Below are positions 25,718 to 34,224 of a DNA stretch of 50,458 nucleotides, piece by piece. The notes beneath the pieces were generated by a model. It searched no databases. It had not been told where the DNA came from and saw only the letters and a program-made list of their open reading frames with translations. The stretch covers positions 1 through 50,458 of the forward strand of contig JAJZSN010000009.1 of assembly GCA_021849745.1 (NCBI GenBank), in the 5' to 3' direction. Position numbers and translations under genes: made by a program. Source of the DNA: Bacillota bacterium (lineage in GTDB: Bacteria > Bacillota > GCA-003054495 > Carboxydocellales > JAJZSN01). The first letter of the stretch is position 1, and each line of letters starts with the position of its first letter.

Positions 25718-26779
25718 TCAATAAGCCTTCCCTTCCGTCAAACCTTCCAATACCCGCAAAGCTCCCTGAGCCAGGGCCAGCATCTCATTCTCGCCAGGAT
25801 AAATTTTGATTTCCCCGATAAATTTAATCTTGGTAATAATCCAGTCCATCAGCATTTGACTATTGGCCAATCCTCCGGTGAGCACCACGGCATCCACCCG
25901 GCCGTTGAGGACAGCGGCACAGGCGCCTATGGCCTTGGCCACCTGGTAAGCCATAGCTTCATAGACCAACCTGGCTTGTTCATCCCCTTTGGCTATCCGG
26001 TCTTCAATCTCTCTGGCATCAGTGGTACCCAGGTGGGCAACCAGCCCCCCCTGGCCCACCAGCATTTTCATAACCTGGGCTTGGTTATATTGCCCACTGA
26101 AACATAATCTCACCAGGTCACCGGCAGGTAAACTTCCAGCCCGTTCGGGAGACATAGGTCCCTCACCGTCCAAGGCATTGTTAACATCTATCACTTGCCC
26201 CAGCCGGTGGGCCGCCACCGATATCCCGCCCCCCAGATGGGCTACCACCAGATTCACTTCCTGATATTCCCGGCCCAAATCAGCCGCAGCCCGCCGGGCC
26301 ATAGCCTTGTGATTCAGGGCATGAAAAAGGCTCTGGCGACTAATGTGGGGCAGCCCAGTTATCCTGGCTGCCGGCTGTAACTCGTCAACCACCACCGGGT
26401 CAACAATATAAGAGGGAATCCCCAGGGGCCGGGCTATTTCCCAAGCCAGCAAAGCACCCAAGTTAGAGACATGACTGCCCCGTTGCTCCTCTTTCAAGTC
26501 CTGCAGCATTTGCTCATTAACCTGATAAACCCCTCCGGAGACAGGTTTTAACAAGCCCCCTCGGCCCACCACAGCAGCCAAAGCCTCCAGAGCCACCCCC
26601 CGTTTCCCCAGAACCCCTAAAACTACCCCCTTGCGAAACTCAAACTGCTCCATAATCCCCGTAAAACCCGCCAATTCTTCGGTCCGGTGACCAACACTCT
26701 CGGTAAATTCCTCCCAATCCCCATCATAAACAGCCACCTTAGTGGATGTAGACCCAGGATTTATAACTAGGACTTTCAT
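25718..26779 (-). CDS. buk: Butyrate (branched-chain fatty acid) kinase
   Basis: A 353-residue ASKHA-fold kinase. The N-terminus MKVLVINPGSTSTKVAVYD and the VVAHLGGGISVAAHRLGQVIDVNNALDGEGPMSPERAG block are typical of butyrate kinase. It makes ATP from an acyl phosphate and releases butyrate or, in this context, isobutyrate, isovalerate or 2-methylbutyrate. Start at 26779: GGAGGG lies six bases before that ATG. It follows the broken dehydrogenase and precedes the oxidoreductase genes. Confidence 0.92.
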   Translation of the reverse strand: MKVLVINPGSTSTKVAVYDGDWEEFTESVGHRTEELAGFTGIMEQFEFRKGVVLGVLGKRGVALEALAAVVGRGGLLKPVSGGVYQVNEQMLQDLKEEQRGSHVSNLGALLAWEIARPLGIPSYIVDPVVVDELQPAARITGLPHISRQSLFHALNHKAMARRAAADLGREYQEVNLVVAHLGGGISVAAHRLGQVIDVNNALDGEGPMSPERAGSLPAGDLVRLCFSGQYNQAQVMKMLVGQGGLVAHLGTTDAREIEDRIAKGDEQARLVYEAMAYQVAKAIGACAAVLNGRVDAVVLTGGLANSQMLMDWIITKIKFIGEIKIYPGENEMLALAQGALRVLEGLTEGKAY

Positions 26780-26823
26780 GCATTTCCCTCCTGTAAGCTG
26801 ATAGCTAATCATCCAGGAATACC

Positions 26824-27292
26824 CTAAAGCCAATTCCTTCTTACCCGACCAATCTTGTCAATCCGCTCTTGGGCCATGATATCCGCTGCCCGGTAAGTGG
26901 GAATCCTGTCACGCTTGGCAATATCAAGAACCTTTCGTACATTATCATAAATCCCCCCGATGCGCTGGAAAGCCCGTTCCCGGTTATACCCGCCAAGTTC
27001 ATCAGCCACATTGATTAATCCCCCGGCATTAATTACATAATCGGGGGCATAGAGTATACCTTTTTGTTCCAGCAAATCACCGTGTTTATCCTCTTTGAGA
27101 ACATTATTGGCGGCCCCGGCAACAATCTTGAACTTCAAAACAGGTAAAGTTTCATCATTGATTACCGCTCCCAAAGCACAAGGAGCGAAAATATCTCCAT
27201 CAACCCCATAAAAGACCCGAAACCTTGTCATGACAAAGCACCAACTGCTCGAATCCATACTTTTCCATGTATTCTAGGACTTTGAGGTTCAT
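26824..27292 (-). pseudogene. Leucine/valine (Glu/Leu/Phe/Val) dehydrogenase with its middle deleted
   Basis: A good start (GGAGGGGTGACCC then ATG at 27292) opens [27 protein letters not shown], the normal N-terminus of a branched-chain amino acid dehydrogenase. Immediately after that the DNA becomes the C-terminal part in another frame: [19 protein letters not shown]...[54 protein letters not shown]. About 200 residues, including the catalytic Lys region and most of the NAD-binding fold, are missing, with a junction near 27210-27215. In the N-terminal frame a TGA follows within four codons. Clear pseudogene in an otherwise intact operon. Confidence 0.87.
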
Positions 27293-27322
27293 GGGTCACC
27301 CCTCCTTCGTATCAGCCGCCGA

Positions 27323-28249
27323 CTAATCCTCCAGCTTTTTCAGTTCCATGACTTTATGAGCCATCATCACCCCCAGCGCAATGGAAGTCAATTTAGCCTC
27401 ATGGGTATCAGCCCTGGAGGTCAGGATTACCGGTACCCCAGCCCCAGAGATTACCCCAGCAATCTTGGCCTTCCCAAAAAACACCACAGCCTTATAAATC
27501 ACATTACCCGTTTCTAGATTAGGAGCCAACAAGATATCGGCCTCACCGGCTACCGGCCCTTTCATCCCTTTTATACCGGCCGCTTCCCGAGACACAGCGG
27601 TATCCAGGGACAAGGGGCCATCGATGATACAGCCTTTAATCTGTCCCCGTTCATTCATCTTAGCCAGCACAGCCGCCTCCATAGTGGCAGGCATATCGGG
27701 GTTAACAACTTCAATTCCGGCCAGGGCCGCCACCTTAGGCATGGTTATGCCTAAAGAATTGGCCACACACACAGCATTTTTAATTAACTCAATCTTTTCT
27801 GCAAAAGTCGGAGTAATAATCATGGCGGCATCGGTCAAAAACATCAGCCGATCATAACCAGGAGCCTCAAAGATAGTCACATGGCTGATAATCCGGCCCG
27901 TGCGCAGCCCAATCTCCTTGTCCAAAACCGCCCGCAAAATTTCAGCAGTGCTTAACCTACCCTTCATAATCATTTCTGCCTGCTCTGCCCGCACAAACAT
28001 AACGGCCTTTCTTGCCGCCTCAACAGGATCCTTTTCTTCCACTAGTTGAAATTTACTCAGATCCATCTTAATTTCCCCGGCAATTTCTTTAATTTTCTTC
28101 AAATTACCGATTAAAATGGCTTCAACCAAACCCAGGGCCTGGGCCTCCTTGACACCTTCCAACAGTTCATGTTCATGGGCCGCAGCCACCACCAACTTCT
28201 TGGTGGGGTACTTAATGGCTGCGCCTAATATGTCCTGAAAACTTTTCAT
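27323..28249 (-). CDS. ptb: Phosphate butyryltransferase
   Basis: A 308-residue enzyme of the phosphotransacetylase/phosphotransbutyrylase family converting acyl-CoA and phosphate to acyl phosphate. The N-terminus MKSFQDILGAAIKYPTKKLVVAAAHEHELLEGVKEAQALGLVEAILIG and the late DILLAPNLETGNVIYKAVVFFGKAKIAGVISGAGVPVILTSRADT (substrate-binding region) are characteristic. Two ATG codons stand side by side; the second (28249) is better spaced from GAGGTGG. It is the first gene behind the sigma-54-type promoter and feeds butyrate kinase. Confidence 0.93.
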   Translation of the reverse strand: MKSFQDILGAAIKYPTKKLVVAAAHEHELLEGVKEAQALGLVEAILIGNLKKIKEIAGEIKMDLSKFQLVEEKDPVEAARKAVMFVRAEQAEMIMKGRLSTAEILRAVLDKEIGLRTGRIISHVTIFEAPGYDRLMFLTDAAMIITPTFAEKIELIKNAVCVANSLGITMPKVAALAGIEVVNPDMPATMEAAVLAKMNERGQIKGCIIDGPLSLDTAVSREAAGIKGMKGPVAGEADILLAPNLETGNVIYKAVVFFGKAKIAGVISGAGVPVILTSRADTHEAKLTSIALGVMMAHKVMELKKLED

Positions 28250-28331
28250 CATCCACCTCTTCTACCCACGGATTCCCCCGCTGTCGTCTATCTCCCAATT
28301 TGTCTAAAAAACTCTCTCCCTTCGCATAGTA

Positions 28332-28347
28332 TGCAAAATTCATACCA
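28332..28347 (-). promoter_or_regulatory. Candidate sigma-54 (-24/-12) promoter of the ptb operon
   Basis: Read on the minus strand: TGGTATGAATTTTGCA, that is GG and GC elements ten bases apart in the form TGGYAYG-N4-TTGCA. It lies about 85 bases before ptb and directly downstream of the gene for a sigma-54 activator. Confidence 0.68.
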
Positions 28348-28394
28348 AAAACCATACCCCTTTTCCCAGGAAAACCACCCCAATACCAAGCAAT

Positions 28395-28444
28395 TCCTTG
28401 CAACCCCGCATCACCTTGCAGGCAAAAACTTGCAAAACTCTGCC
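28395..28444 (-). promoter_or_regulatory. Candidate upstream activator sites for the sigma-54 regulator
   Basis: Three CTTGCA copies (near 28397, 28414 and 28429) lie 50-110 bases upstream of the -24/-12 site. The segments TTGCAGGCAA (28416-28425) and TGCAAAACTCTGC (28431-28443) have near copies at 30331-30340 and 30322-30334, in front of the regulator gene itself. Confidence 0.45.
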
Positions 28445-28509
28445 AAAGGGGGCGCAACCCGTCCTAAACATTATCCCCACCCTCCAGCCCGAATTCCCTT
28501 ACTGACGAC

Positions 28510-30252
28510 TCATTTTATTCCATGCTTCTCCAACTTATAATACAAACTCCTGATAGCAATGTTCAGCTTCCTAGCGGCTAGGGTCTTATTCCCCCCACAT
28601 TGGTCCAAAACATTAAGAAGAATCTGCTTTTCTACCTGATCCAGCATTTCTTCCAAGGTCTGTCCCCCGTACACCTCCCCGGCAGTAATGCTCACCGCCC
28701 CGGCCTGCAGTTCCTGTTTAGGCAGCACAGGGTGGTTACCCAAGGCAGGCAGATGGTAAACCATAATGATATCCTCGTTATATCGCATATTAATAATGGC
28801 CCGGCCCAGGATATTCTCCAGTTCCCTAATGTTCCCCGGCCAATCATACTGAGCCAGAATCTCCAGCGCCTGGGGCTGAACTCCTTCGACCTTCCGACCA
28901 TACTCCTGATTGAATTTGCTGATAAGGAAGTATGCCAGGCCGGGAATATCAGACTTACGCCTCCGCAAAGGAGGAATGAAGATGGGCACCACATTCAAAC
29001 GGTAATAAAGGTCCTCCCGAAAAGTCCCCTCTTTAATCTTCTGCTCCAGATTGGCGTTGGTGGCCGCAATCACCCGGACATCCACCGGAAGGGCCTTGGT
29101 GCCTCCCACCCGGATAATCTCTTTTTCCTGTATAACCCTTAGGAGTTTGGCCTGGATACTAGGATTCACCTCCCCGATTTCATCAAGAAAAATAGTTCCC
29201 CCGTTGGCCTCCTCAAACAACCCCACCTTGCCCCCTTTAGAAGCTCCGCTAAAGGCGCCTTGCTCATAACCAAAAAGCTCACTTTCCAGCAGACTCTCTG
29301 AGAGGGCGGCACAGTTAACTCTGATAAACTTGCCCCGGTACCTCTGGCTGGCATTGTGAATGGCATGGGCAAACAATTCTTTCCCGGTCCCACTCTCGCC
29401 CCGCAGCAATACGGTAGCCGAGATAGCCGCTGTCCGCAAAGCCTGTTGGGTAGCCGCCATAATCTCATCGGAAGAACCCACAATATCATCAAAACTATAT
29501 TTGGCCTCCAACTGGCGAATAATCCGCCTGGCCGTTTCCAATTCCTCAGTAAGCTTCCGAATCTCCGAAAGATCATGGATGACCCCTACACTACCTTTTA
29601 ACTTACCGTCTACAACAATAGGGGCCACGTTAACCATAACCTCTTTCTTATAGGGACCCACCTTAAGCCTAACTCCCCGCACCGGCTTTTGCGTCCGCAG
29701 AACTTGGTAGTGAGTACTCTCCCCTTCTACAATATCTACCGTGGCGGGCCTGTTAATCACTTCCCCCTCGGTGAGACCGGTCAGCCTGGTATAAGCAGGG
29801 TTAATCATAATCCCCATACCGTTTTCATCCACCACCGAAATAGCATCCTGAGTGGAATTAATGATAGCCGAAAGTAAGGTCTTCATCTGTTTCAGGTTGG
29901 TTATCTCTTCAGCCAGGGTCAAGATTTCACCGATATCCCGGAAGATGGCCACTGCCCCTATCACCTTACCCTGTTCATCCCGCACCGGAACCCGGTTGGT
30001 GACGATGGTGGTGGAACCCAGCTTCTGCTGCTGGTTCACTTCCATCTGATTGGTATGAAGAATAATGTGAAGCCTGGTATTGGGTATAACCTCCTGAACT
30101 GCCTTCCCGATAAGGTCTTCAGCTTTTAGTCCCGTAATTTCTTCTGCCGCTGCATTAAAAATGGTAACAATCCCCTGAGCATTGACGGCCAACATGCCGT
30201 CATGGGTAGAATTCAATATCACACTTAATTCCTGTTTAGAAACTTCATACAC
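28510..30252 (-). CDS. Sigma-54-dependent transcriptional activator, PAS-PAS-AAA+-Fis (BkdR-like)
   Basis: A 580-residue regulator: PAS domain (about 5-110), second PAS (about 125-230), a short coiled coil (230-252), AAA+ domain with Walker A GESGTGKE (285-292), sigma-54 contact loop GAFSGA (332-337, a Ser variant of GAFTGA), Walker [11 protein letters not shown] (351-360), then a Fis-type helix-turn-helix at the end ([24 protein letters not shown]). Divergence from two-component forms: no receiver domain, so PAS ligand sensing is likely. Position just upstream of ptb and the -24/-12 site makes it the probable activator of the branched-chain catabolic genes, like BkdR of Bacillus. GTG start, weak Shine-Dalgarno. 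Confidence 0.88.
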   Translation of the reverse strand: MYEVSKQELSVILNSTHDGMLAVNAQGIVTIFNAAAEEITGLKAEDLIGKAVQEVIPNTRLHIILHTNQMEVNQQQKLGSTTIVTNRVPVRDEQGKVIGAVAIFRDIGEILTLAEEITNLKQMKTLLSAIINSTQDAISVVDENGMGIMINPAYTRLTGLTEGEVINRPATVDIVEGESTHYQVLRTQKPVRGVRLKVGPYKKEVMVNVAPIVVDGKLKGSVGVIHDLSEIRKLTEELETARRIIRQLEAKYSFDDIVGSSDEIMAATQQALRTAAISATVLLRGESGTGKELFAHAIHNASQRYRGKFIRVNCAALSESLLESELFGYEQGAFSGASKGGKVGLFEEANGGTIFLDEIGEVNPSIQAKLLRVIQEKEIIRVGGTKALPVDVRVIAATNANLEQKIKEGTFREDLYYRLNVVPIFIPPLRRRKSDIPGLAYFLISKFNQEYGRKVEGVQPQALEILAQYDWPGNIRELENILGRAIINMRYNEDIIMVYHLPALGNHPVLPKQELQAGAVSITAGEVYGGQTLEEMLDQVEKQILLNVLDQCGGNKTLAARKLNIAIRSLYYKLEKHGIK

Positions 30253-30314
30253 CCGGCATCACCATTTTTCTTTAAAGTTTTGTAAGCCTTGGTCAAACTT
30301 CGCCATAAAAAAGA

Positions 30315-30338
30315 AAAATCCTGCAAAACTTTGCAGGC
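30315..30338 (-). terminator. Terminator of the MraY-like gene, possibly also a regulator site
   Basis: CCTGCAAA-AC-TTTGCAGG (8-bp perfect stem) is followed on the minus strand by ATTTTTCTTTTTT. It lies between the transferase stop and the regulator gene. Because it shares TGCAAAACT-Y-TGC with the ptb upstream region, it may double as an autoregulatory operator. Confidence 0.7.
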
Positions 30339-30354
30339 AACTAATTTCACAAAA

Positions 30355-31221
30355 TTAATTTCGTCCTATCATATCAATATATTTTAAAAACTTATTTTTT
30401 TCTATCACCTGAGTTAAAGAATACTTTTCCGTAAAAATATGAAAACCAATTAAAAATACCAAATAAACCAATTTCCCCTCCCAAGGCACAACCCACACGC
30501 TGATGATTCCCAGGGTTACCCCTAGGGCATTGGATCCGGTATCCCCCATCATAGCCCGGGCCCCCAAATCATGGGGTAGATAAGCCATAACGCAACCAAC
30601 CATCAACCATAGCAAACCCAGAGCCGGATTGCCCCAACCGACAAAGGTAATGATTAAAGCTCCGACTAGAAACCCCTTGGCCGCCCTTCCCGGCCGCAGG
30701 TCTAATAAATTTACGGAATTGATGGATAAGGCCACAATTAAAGTATGAACCACCACACCCATAACCAATTCCCAGCTAGCAGCCACCGACCTTGCTCCCA
30801 ATGCGATAATCAGCGCCACCAAACCACCCATGAGAGCCTTCAAAGCCCCGGTGGTTAATTCCCTTTCCAAAAGCAGCTTTTTGAAGTGGCCCTTTAACCC
30901 GCTAGCCTCGCGGGAACCCAGCACATCGTCCAAAAAGCCGAAGAGAGTCATGGCCACAATCCCCAGTAAAAATAAGTAAAGGGCACCCGGAGGTAAAAAC
31001 CCGGTCAACCAAACCACCGGTATTACCATCAGGGCCGCCACCCCAAAAACCATCCCCACCGCCACGGGAATTTCCTCTTTTCGATAATTGGGTCGCAAAA
31101 ACCCTGCCTTGCTAATCATCCGGGCAATCAGGGGGAACAAAACATATGTAACCCCATAGCCTAAGCCCAGTAAAATAAAATAGAGCGCTACTGAGTTTAA
31201 ATTCAATGGCAAAAAAATCAC
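30355..31221 (-). CDS. MraY/WecA-like undecaprenyl-phosphate sugar-phosphate transferase
   Basis: A polytopic membrane protein of 288 residues. Motifs of the polyprenyl-phosphate N-acetylhexosamine-1-phosphate transferase family are present: LFGFLDDVLGSR (catalytic Asp pair), INSVNLLDLRPGRAAKG, and ARAMMGDTGSNALGVTLG. It would start synthesis of a lipid-linked glycan, but it is not MraY of the mur cluster; the MraY-specific HHxx signature is not seen. Its GTG start overlaps the stop of the preceding GT2 gene by four bases, so the two probably act in one surface-glycan step near the SteAB genes. Confidence 0.8.
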   Translation of the reverse strand: MIFLPLNLNSVALYFILLGLGYGVTYVLFPLIARMISKAGFLRPNYRKEEIPVAVGMVFGVAALMVIPVVWLTGFLPPGALYLFLLGIVAMTLFGFLDDVLGSREASGLKGHFKKLLLERELTTGALKALMGGLVALIIALGARSVAASWELVMGVVVHTLIVALSINSVNLLDLRPGRAAKGFLVGALIITFVGWGNPALGLLWLMVGCVMAYLPHDLGARAMMGDTGSNALGVTLGIISVWVVPWEGKLVYLVFLIGFHIFTEKYSLTQVIEKNKFLKYIDMIGRN

Positions 31222-31886
31222 CTCGTAACCAACTTCCAGGCCAACACCCTGGCCACATGGATAAATTGTTTGCCCCGATGCTTAAAACCTGAGATATCCC
31301 GACCGGTCTCGGCATGGGTCATCTGCACTTCCACTTCCCGTACCCTAAATCCTCGACGGGCCACATCGATGGTTAAACCCACCTCCACCCCGTATCCCGA
31401 AGCGAAAGTACCAATGCTTTCTATCACTGGTCGGGTCATCACCCGCTGACCGGACAAGGGCGAAAACATCTCCAACCCAGTGAAAAACTTAATACCCCAC
31501 CGGGCCAACCCCTTAACCAAACCAAAACCGCCCTTCTTCCGGGCCCGGGGAAACCTGGCGATGGTCATATCCGCCTCCCCTTTGAGTACAGGGTCAATTA
31601 GTTTCCCGGCCTCTCCGGCTGAATAACCCAGATCCCCGTCCAACAAGACAACAATATCCCCGTCCACCTCTCCCAACCCCCGGTTAAGAGCGCCGCCCTT
31701 GCCAAGGTTAGCGGCCAGGGAAATCACCCTGGCCCCTGCTTGTTGGGCCAACAGTGCGGTATCATCTCGGGAGGCGTCATCAACCACCACCACCTCGTCC
31801 ACCTGGGGCAGGCTCACTAGAGCCTGGACGGTCTGGTAGATGTAGTCGCCTTCATTATAGGCGGGAATTAGAACAGATACTTTCAT
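31218..31886 (-). CDS. GT2-family glycosyltransferase
   Basis: A 222-residue GT-A type transferase with MKVSVLIPAYNEGDYIYQTVQALVSL (nucleotide-sugar binding), EVVVVDDASRDDTALLAQQAGARVISL, LGKGGALNRGLGEVDGDIVVLLDGDLGYSAGE (the DXD-like metal site), and SPLSGQRVMTRPVI. It resembles dolichyl-phosphate or undecaprenyl-phosphate sugar synthases. No membrane anchor of its own; paired by overlap with the MraY-like transferase. GGAGG precedes the ATG. Confidence 0.85.
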   Translation of the reverse strand: MKVSVLIPAYNEGDYIYQTVQALVSLPQVDEVVVVDDASRDDTALLAQQAGARVISLAANLGKGGALNRGLGEVDGDIVVLLDGDLGYSAGEAGKLIDPVLKGEADMTIARFPRARKKGGFGLVKGLARWGIKFFTGLEMFSPLSGQRVMTRPVIESIGTFASGYGVEVGLTIDVARRGFRVREVEVQMTHAETGRDISGFKHRGKQFIHVARVLAWKLVTR

Positions 31887-31913
31887 GGGTATTCCTCCAG
31901 GTATGGATGGTTA

Positions 31914-32030
31914 GTGGGTTCGTAGTTCATAGTTCGTAGTTGATTTAGGCATTACTTTAAGGATTCTTTAACCCGGAAGTTAGTCCATAGTGTTTTAACT
32001 ATGAACTACGAACTACGAACTATGAACCTC
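31914..32030. repeat. Heptanucleotide tandem repeats (GTTCRTA family) in inverted arrangement
   Basis: In the 146-base gap, 7-base units GTTCGTA/GTTCATA run three to four times in one direction near 31917-31941 and in the opposite direction near 31997-32023 (AACTATGAACTACGAACTAC...). The two arrays can pair into a long hairpin around about 60 unrelated bases. Confidence 0.8.
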
Positions 32031-32032
32031 TC

Positions 32033-32902
32033 TCACCTCGGCAGCAATTCCTTAGCCGTCTCCTTGACTCCGTAGTTCCCCGGTTTGCCTTGCATGGCCC
32101 AGATTAGAGCCACCTGGCCTGGGACGGTTTCAATGTTATCCACAGTGGTAACCTTAAACTGCTGGTATTCCTTGGTGTAAGATCTGGGTACATCCCGGTG
32201 TTCAACCCCGTAGACACCCATTCCTTTATCAAGAAAATACTTAATCATAGGTATATCCACAACCTGAACCATGGCAGAACTATCATCCTTGCTGCCCCCG
32301 ATGATAATTATCGTATTGATGGGGACTCCGTATTCCCCCGATTTTTTGATAATTTTCTGCTGTTCCAAATAATTAAGAGTAGCCAGGTTATCACCCACCA
32401 CTACTCCCTGGGCCACCAGGCGGGCCAAAGCTGCCATCACATCTTCCGTCTTGCTTTCCTTAAGGTTTAAATAGTTTATAACTTGCTGCTTCCTAGCCTG
32501 GTCGCTAAGATCAAATCCATCCAAAATTGTAGTGGTGGACTGAATTTTACCCCCAGCTAATTGCAGAGATTTGATTACATCCTGATTAAACCCATAATTA
32601 CCCGTCTCTACCAAAGCCACCTGCTTACCAACCAGGCGGTTGTAAACCAACTGGGGCAGCACACTCCGGCCAAACTCCTGATAATCCCTGGTTGATTTCT
32701 CAATCCCGGCTGCTTTTACCTTTAGTTCCTTGTTCTCCTGACCTAAGGCCCCCAGGTCTTTGGCCAGGCTGTCAGCCCGAATCTCCAACTGACGGATAAT
32801 GGCATCATTGCCCAGAAAAGTAGTACCAATCAGTATGCCCATGGCCAGGGCCAAAAATACCGCCACCAGAGAAGCAATATGGTACTTCATGTCAATAATC
32901 AA
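32033..32902 (-). CDS. SteB/MctB-like membrane protein (copper transporter MctB family)
   Basis: A 289-residue protein with one N-terminal membrane segment (MKYHIASLVAVFLALAMGILIGTTFLG), a coiled coil (IIRQLEIRADSLAKDLGALGQENKELKVKAAGIEKST), and an outside domain. The family was named for mycobacterial MctB. When it follows a SteA gene, as here, it matches SteB, partner of SteA in cell division and cell-wall assembly in Actinobacteria. A TTG at 32902 with AGGAGG upstream is the likely start. The role near spo0A is probably in division or septation. Confidence 0.8.
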   Translation of the reverse strand: MIIDMKYHIASLVAVFLALAMGILIGTTFLGNDAIIRQLEIRADSLAKDLGALGQENKELKVKAAGIEKSTRDYQEFGRSVLPQLVYNRLVGKQVALVETGNYGFNQDVIKSLQLAGGKIQSTTTILDGFDLSDQARKQQVINYLNLKESKTEDVMAALARLVAQGVVVGDNLATLNYLEQQKIIKKSGEYGVPINTIIIIGGSKDDSSAMVQVVDIPMIKYFLDKGMGVYGVEHRDVPRSYTKEYQQFKVTTVDNIETVPGQVALIWAMQGKPGNYGVKETAKELLPR

Positions 32903-32925
32903 TTTAGCGCCAACCTCCTAGTCTG

Positions 32926-34047
32926 CTATATACCCAGAATAAGCTTAAGCTGCATATAAACCAGCCTTAACAACTGGCGGGTAGAAGGCTCAATAAGCAT
33001 CACCAAAAAAATAGGTATCATGGCGGCAATAATAATCTCCGCCAGATGTCGAACCTTAACTTTACGATTATATAATTTGTTTACCCCTTTGGCATCCACT
33101 AAGATAGAACCCACCTTGGTTCTTACCAAGAAAGTGCTGGCCATCCCCTTGCGGCCCTTCTCCAGAAAATCAATCATATTGGAATGGGTCCCCACCGCCA
33201 CAATTAATTCCGTACCTTTTTCATAGGCCAGGAGCATAGCAATATCTTCACTGGTTCCAGGAGCCGGAAAAGTCAACGCCGGTAAGCCTAGGTTCTTCAC
33301 CCTGGCCAACCCCGGAGCCCTACCATCCGGATATGCGTGGACCACAATCTCTGCCCCGCACTTTAAAGTCGCATCACTAATGCTATCCATATCACCGATT
33401 ATCATATCAGGTTTGTAGCCGAACTCACGCAGAGCATCAGCCCCGCCGTCCACCCCGATCAAAACCGGGCGCATTTCCTGGATGTAAGGCTTGATAGCAA
33501 GTAAATCTTCCTTATAATCCTGACCCCTTACCACAATGAGGGTATGCTTGTCTTTGAACATGGTCCTGGTGTGGGGAATCTCCAACCCTCCCAGAATCAT
33601 ACCCTGCTCCTGTTGAACATAGGTTATAGTATTTTGTACAAAATTTTCCAGGACTATGCCAATATTCTTCTTGGTTTCTTCCATTTTGTTCTTAATATCT
33701 TCAACGGTTAACACTTCACCGGCAGCTACCGATTCACCCTCAATAAAAACCTGGTTTTTCCTAATCTCAATCTCCTGTCCCTCAACCACTTTCTCCATGA
33801 TATCACGGCCCACATGATCCAACAGAAAGATACCCCCCCGTGCCAATGCAATAGGGCCCAGGTTGGGGTATTTGCCGCTAATCGAAGGGGATGCGTTAAT
33901 CACTGCTTTACACCGGCATTTCACCAAAGATTCAGCCGCCACTTCATCCAGATCCAGATGATCTATGATTGCTATTTCATTTGACTGCAGACGCTTAACC
34001 AGGTCTTTGGTCCTTTTATCAACACGGGCAATGCCTTTAAAATACAT
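32926..34047 (-). CDS. steA: SteA-like protein (putative cytokinetic ring component)
   Basis: A 373-residue protein. The central part resembles a thiamin pyrophosphokinase-like fold: RPVLIGVDGGADALREFGYKPDMIIGDMDSISDATLKCGAEIVVHAYPDGRAPGLARVKNLG, then APGTSEDIAMLLAYEKGTELIVAVGTHSN. A C-terminal hydrophobic segment (IIIAAMIPIFLVMLI) anchors it. N-terminal GIARVDKRTKDLVKRLQ is typical of SteA. It is directly followed by SteB, and the pair lies downstream of spo0A. Confidence 0.85.
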   Translation of the reverse strand: MYFKGIARVDKRTKDLVKRLQSNEIAIIDHLDLDEVAAESLVKCRCKAVINASPSISGKYPNLGPIALARGGIFLLDHVGRDIMEKVVEGQEIEIRKNQVFIEGESVAAGEVLTVEDIKNKMEETKKNIGIVLENFVQNTITYVQQEQGMILGGLEIPHTRTMFKDKHTLIVVRGQDYKEDLLAIKPYIQEMRPVLIGVDGGADALREFGYKPDMIIGDMDSISDATLKCGAEIVVHAYPDGRAPGLARVKNLGLPALTFPAPGTSEDIAMLLAYEKGTELIVAVGTHSNMIDFLEKGRKGMASTFLVRTKVGSILVDAKGVNKLYNRKVKVRHLAEIIIAAMIPIFLVMLIEPSTRQLLRLVYMQLKLILGI

Positions 34048-34153
34048 TAACCCTCCACTCCATTTCCCTTTCCTAATATTTCATATTTTACATCATTTAT
34101 AGGTTATTAGCAAGCAACGTAGAGTAAAGCTAAAATAACACTAACAAAAATAA

Positions 34154-34190
34154 ACCTCTAATTTTTATTTACCGGATAAAAATTAGAGGT
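34154..34190 (-). terminator. Terminator of spo0A
   Basis: A perfect 15-bp stem (ACCTCTAATTTTTAT / ATAAAAATTAGAGGT) with a 7-base loop and TTATTTTT on the minus strand, 35 bases after the spo0A stop. Confidence 0.92.
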
Positions 34191-34224
34191 GCAACTAATT
34201 TCCAATTATCTAAAATAACCTATT

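Noticed and set aside
28429..28444. TGGCAGAGTTTTGCA as an alternative -24/-12 promoter
   Set aside because: The GG and GC elements are nine rather than ten bases apart. The site at 28332-28347 has correct spacing.
28212..28457. An open frame across the ptb promoter region
   Set aside because: No ribosome site or family resemblance; the DNA here is better explained by the -24/-12 promoter and upstream repeats.
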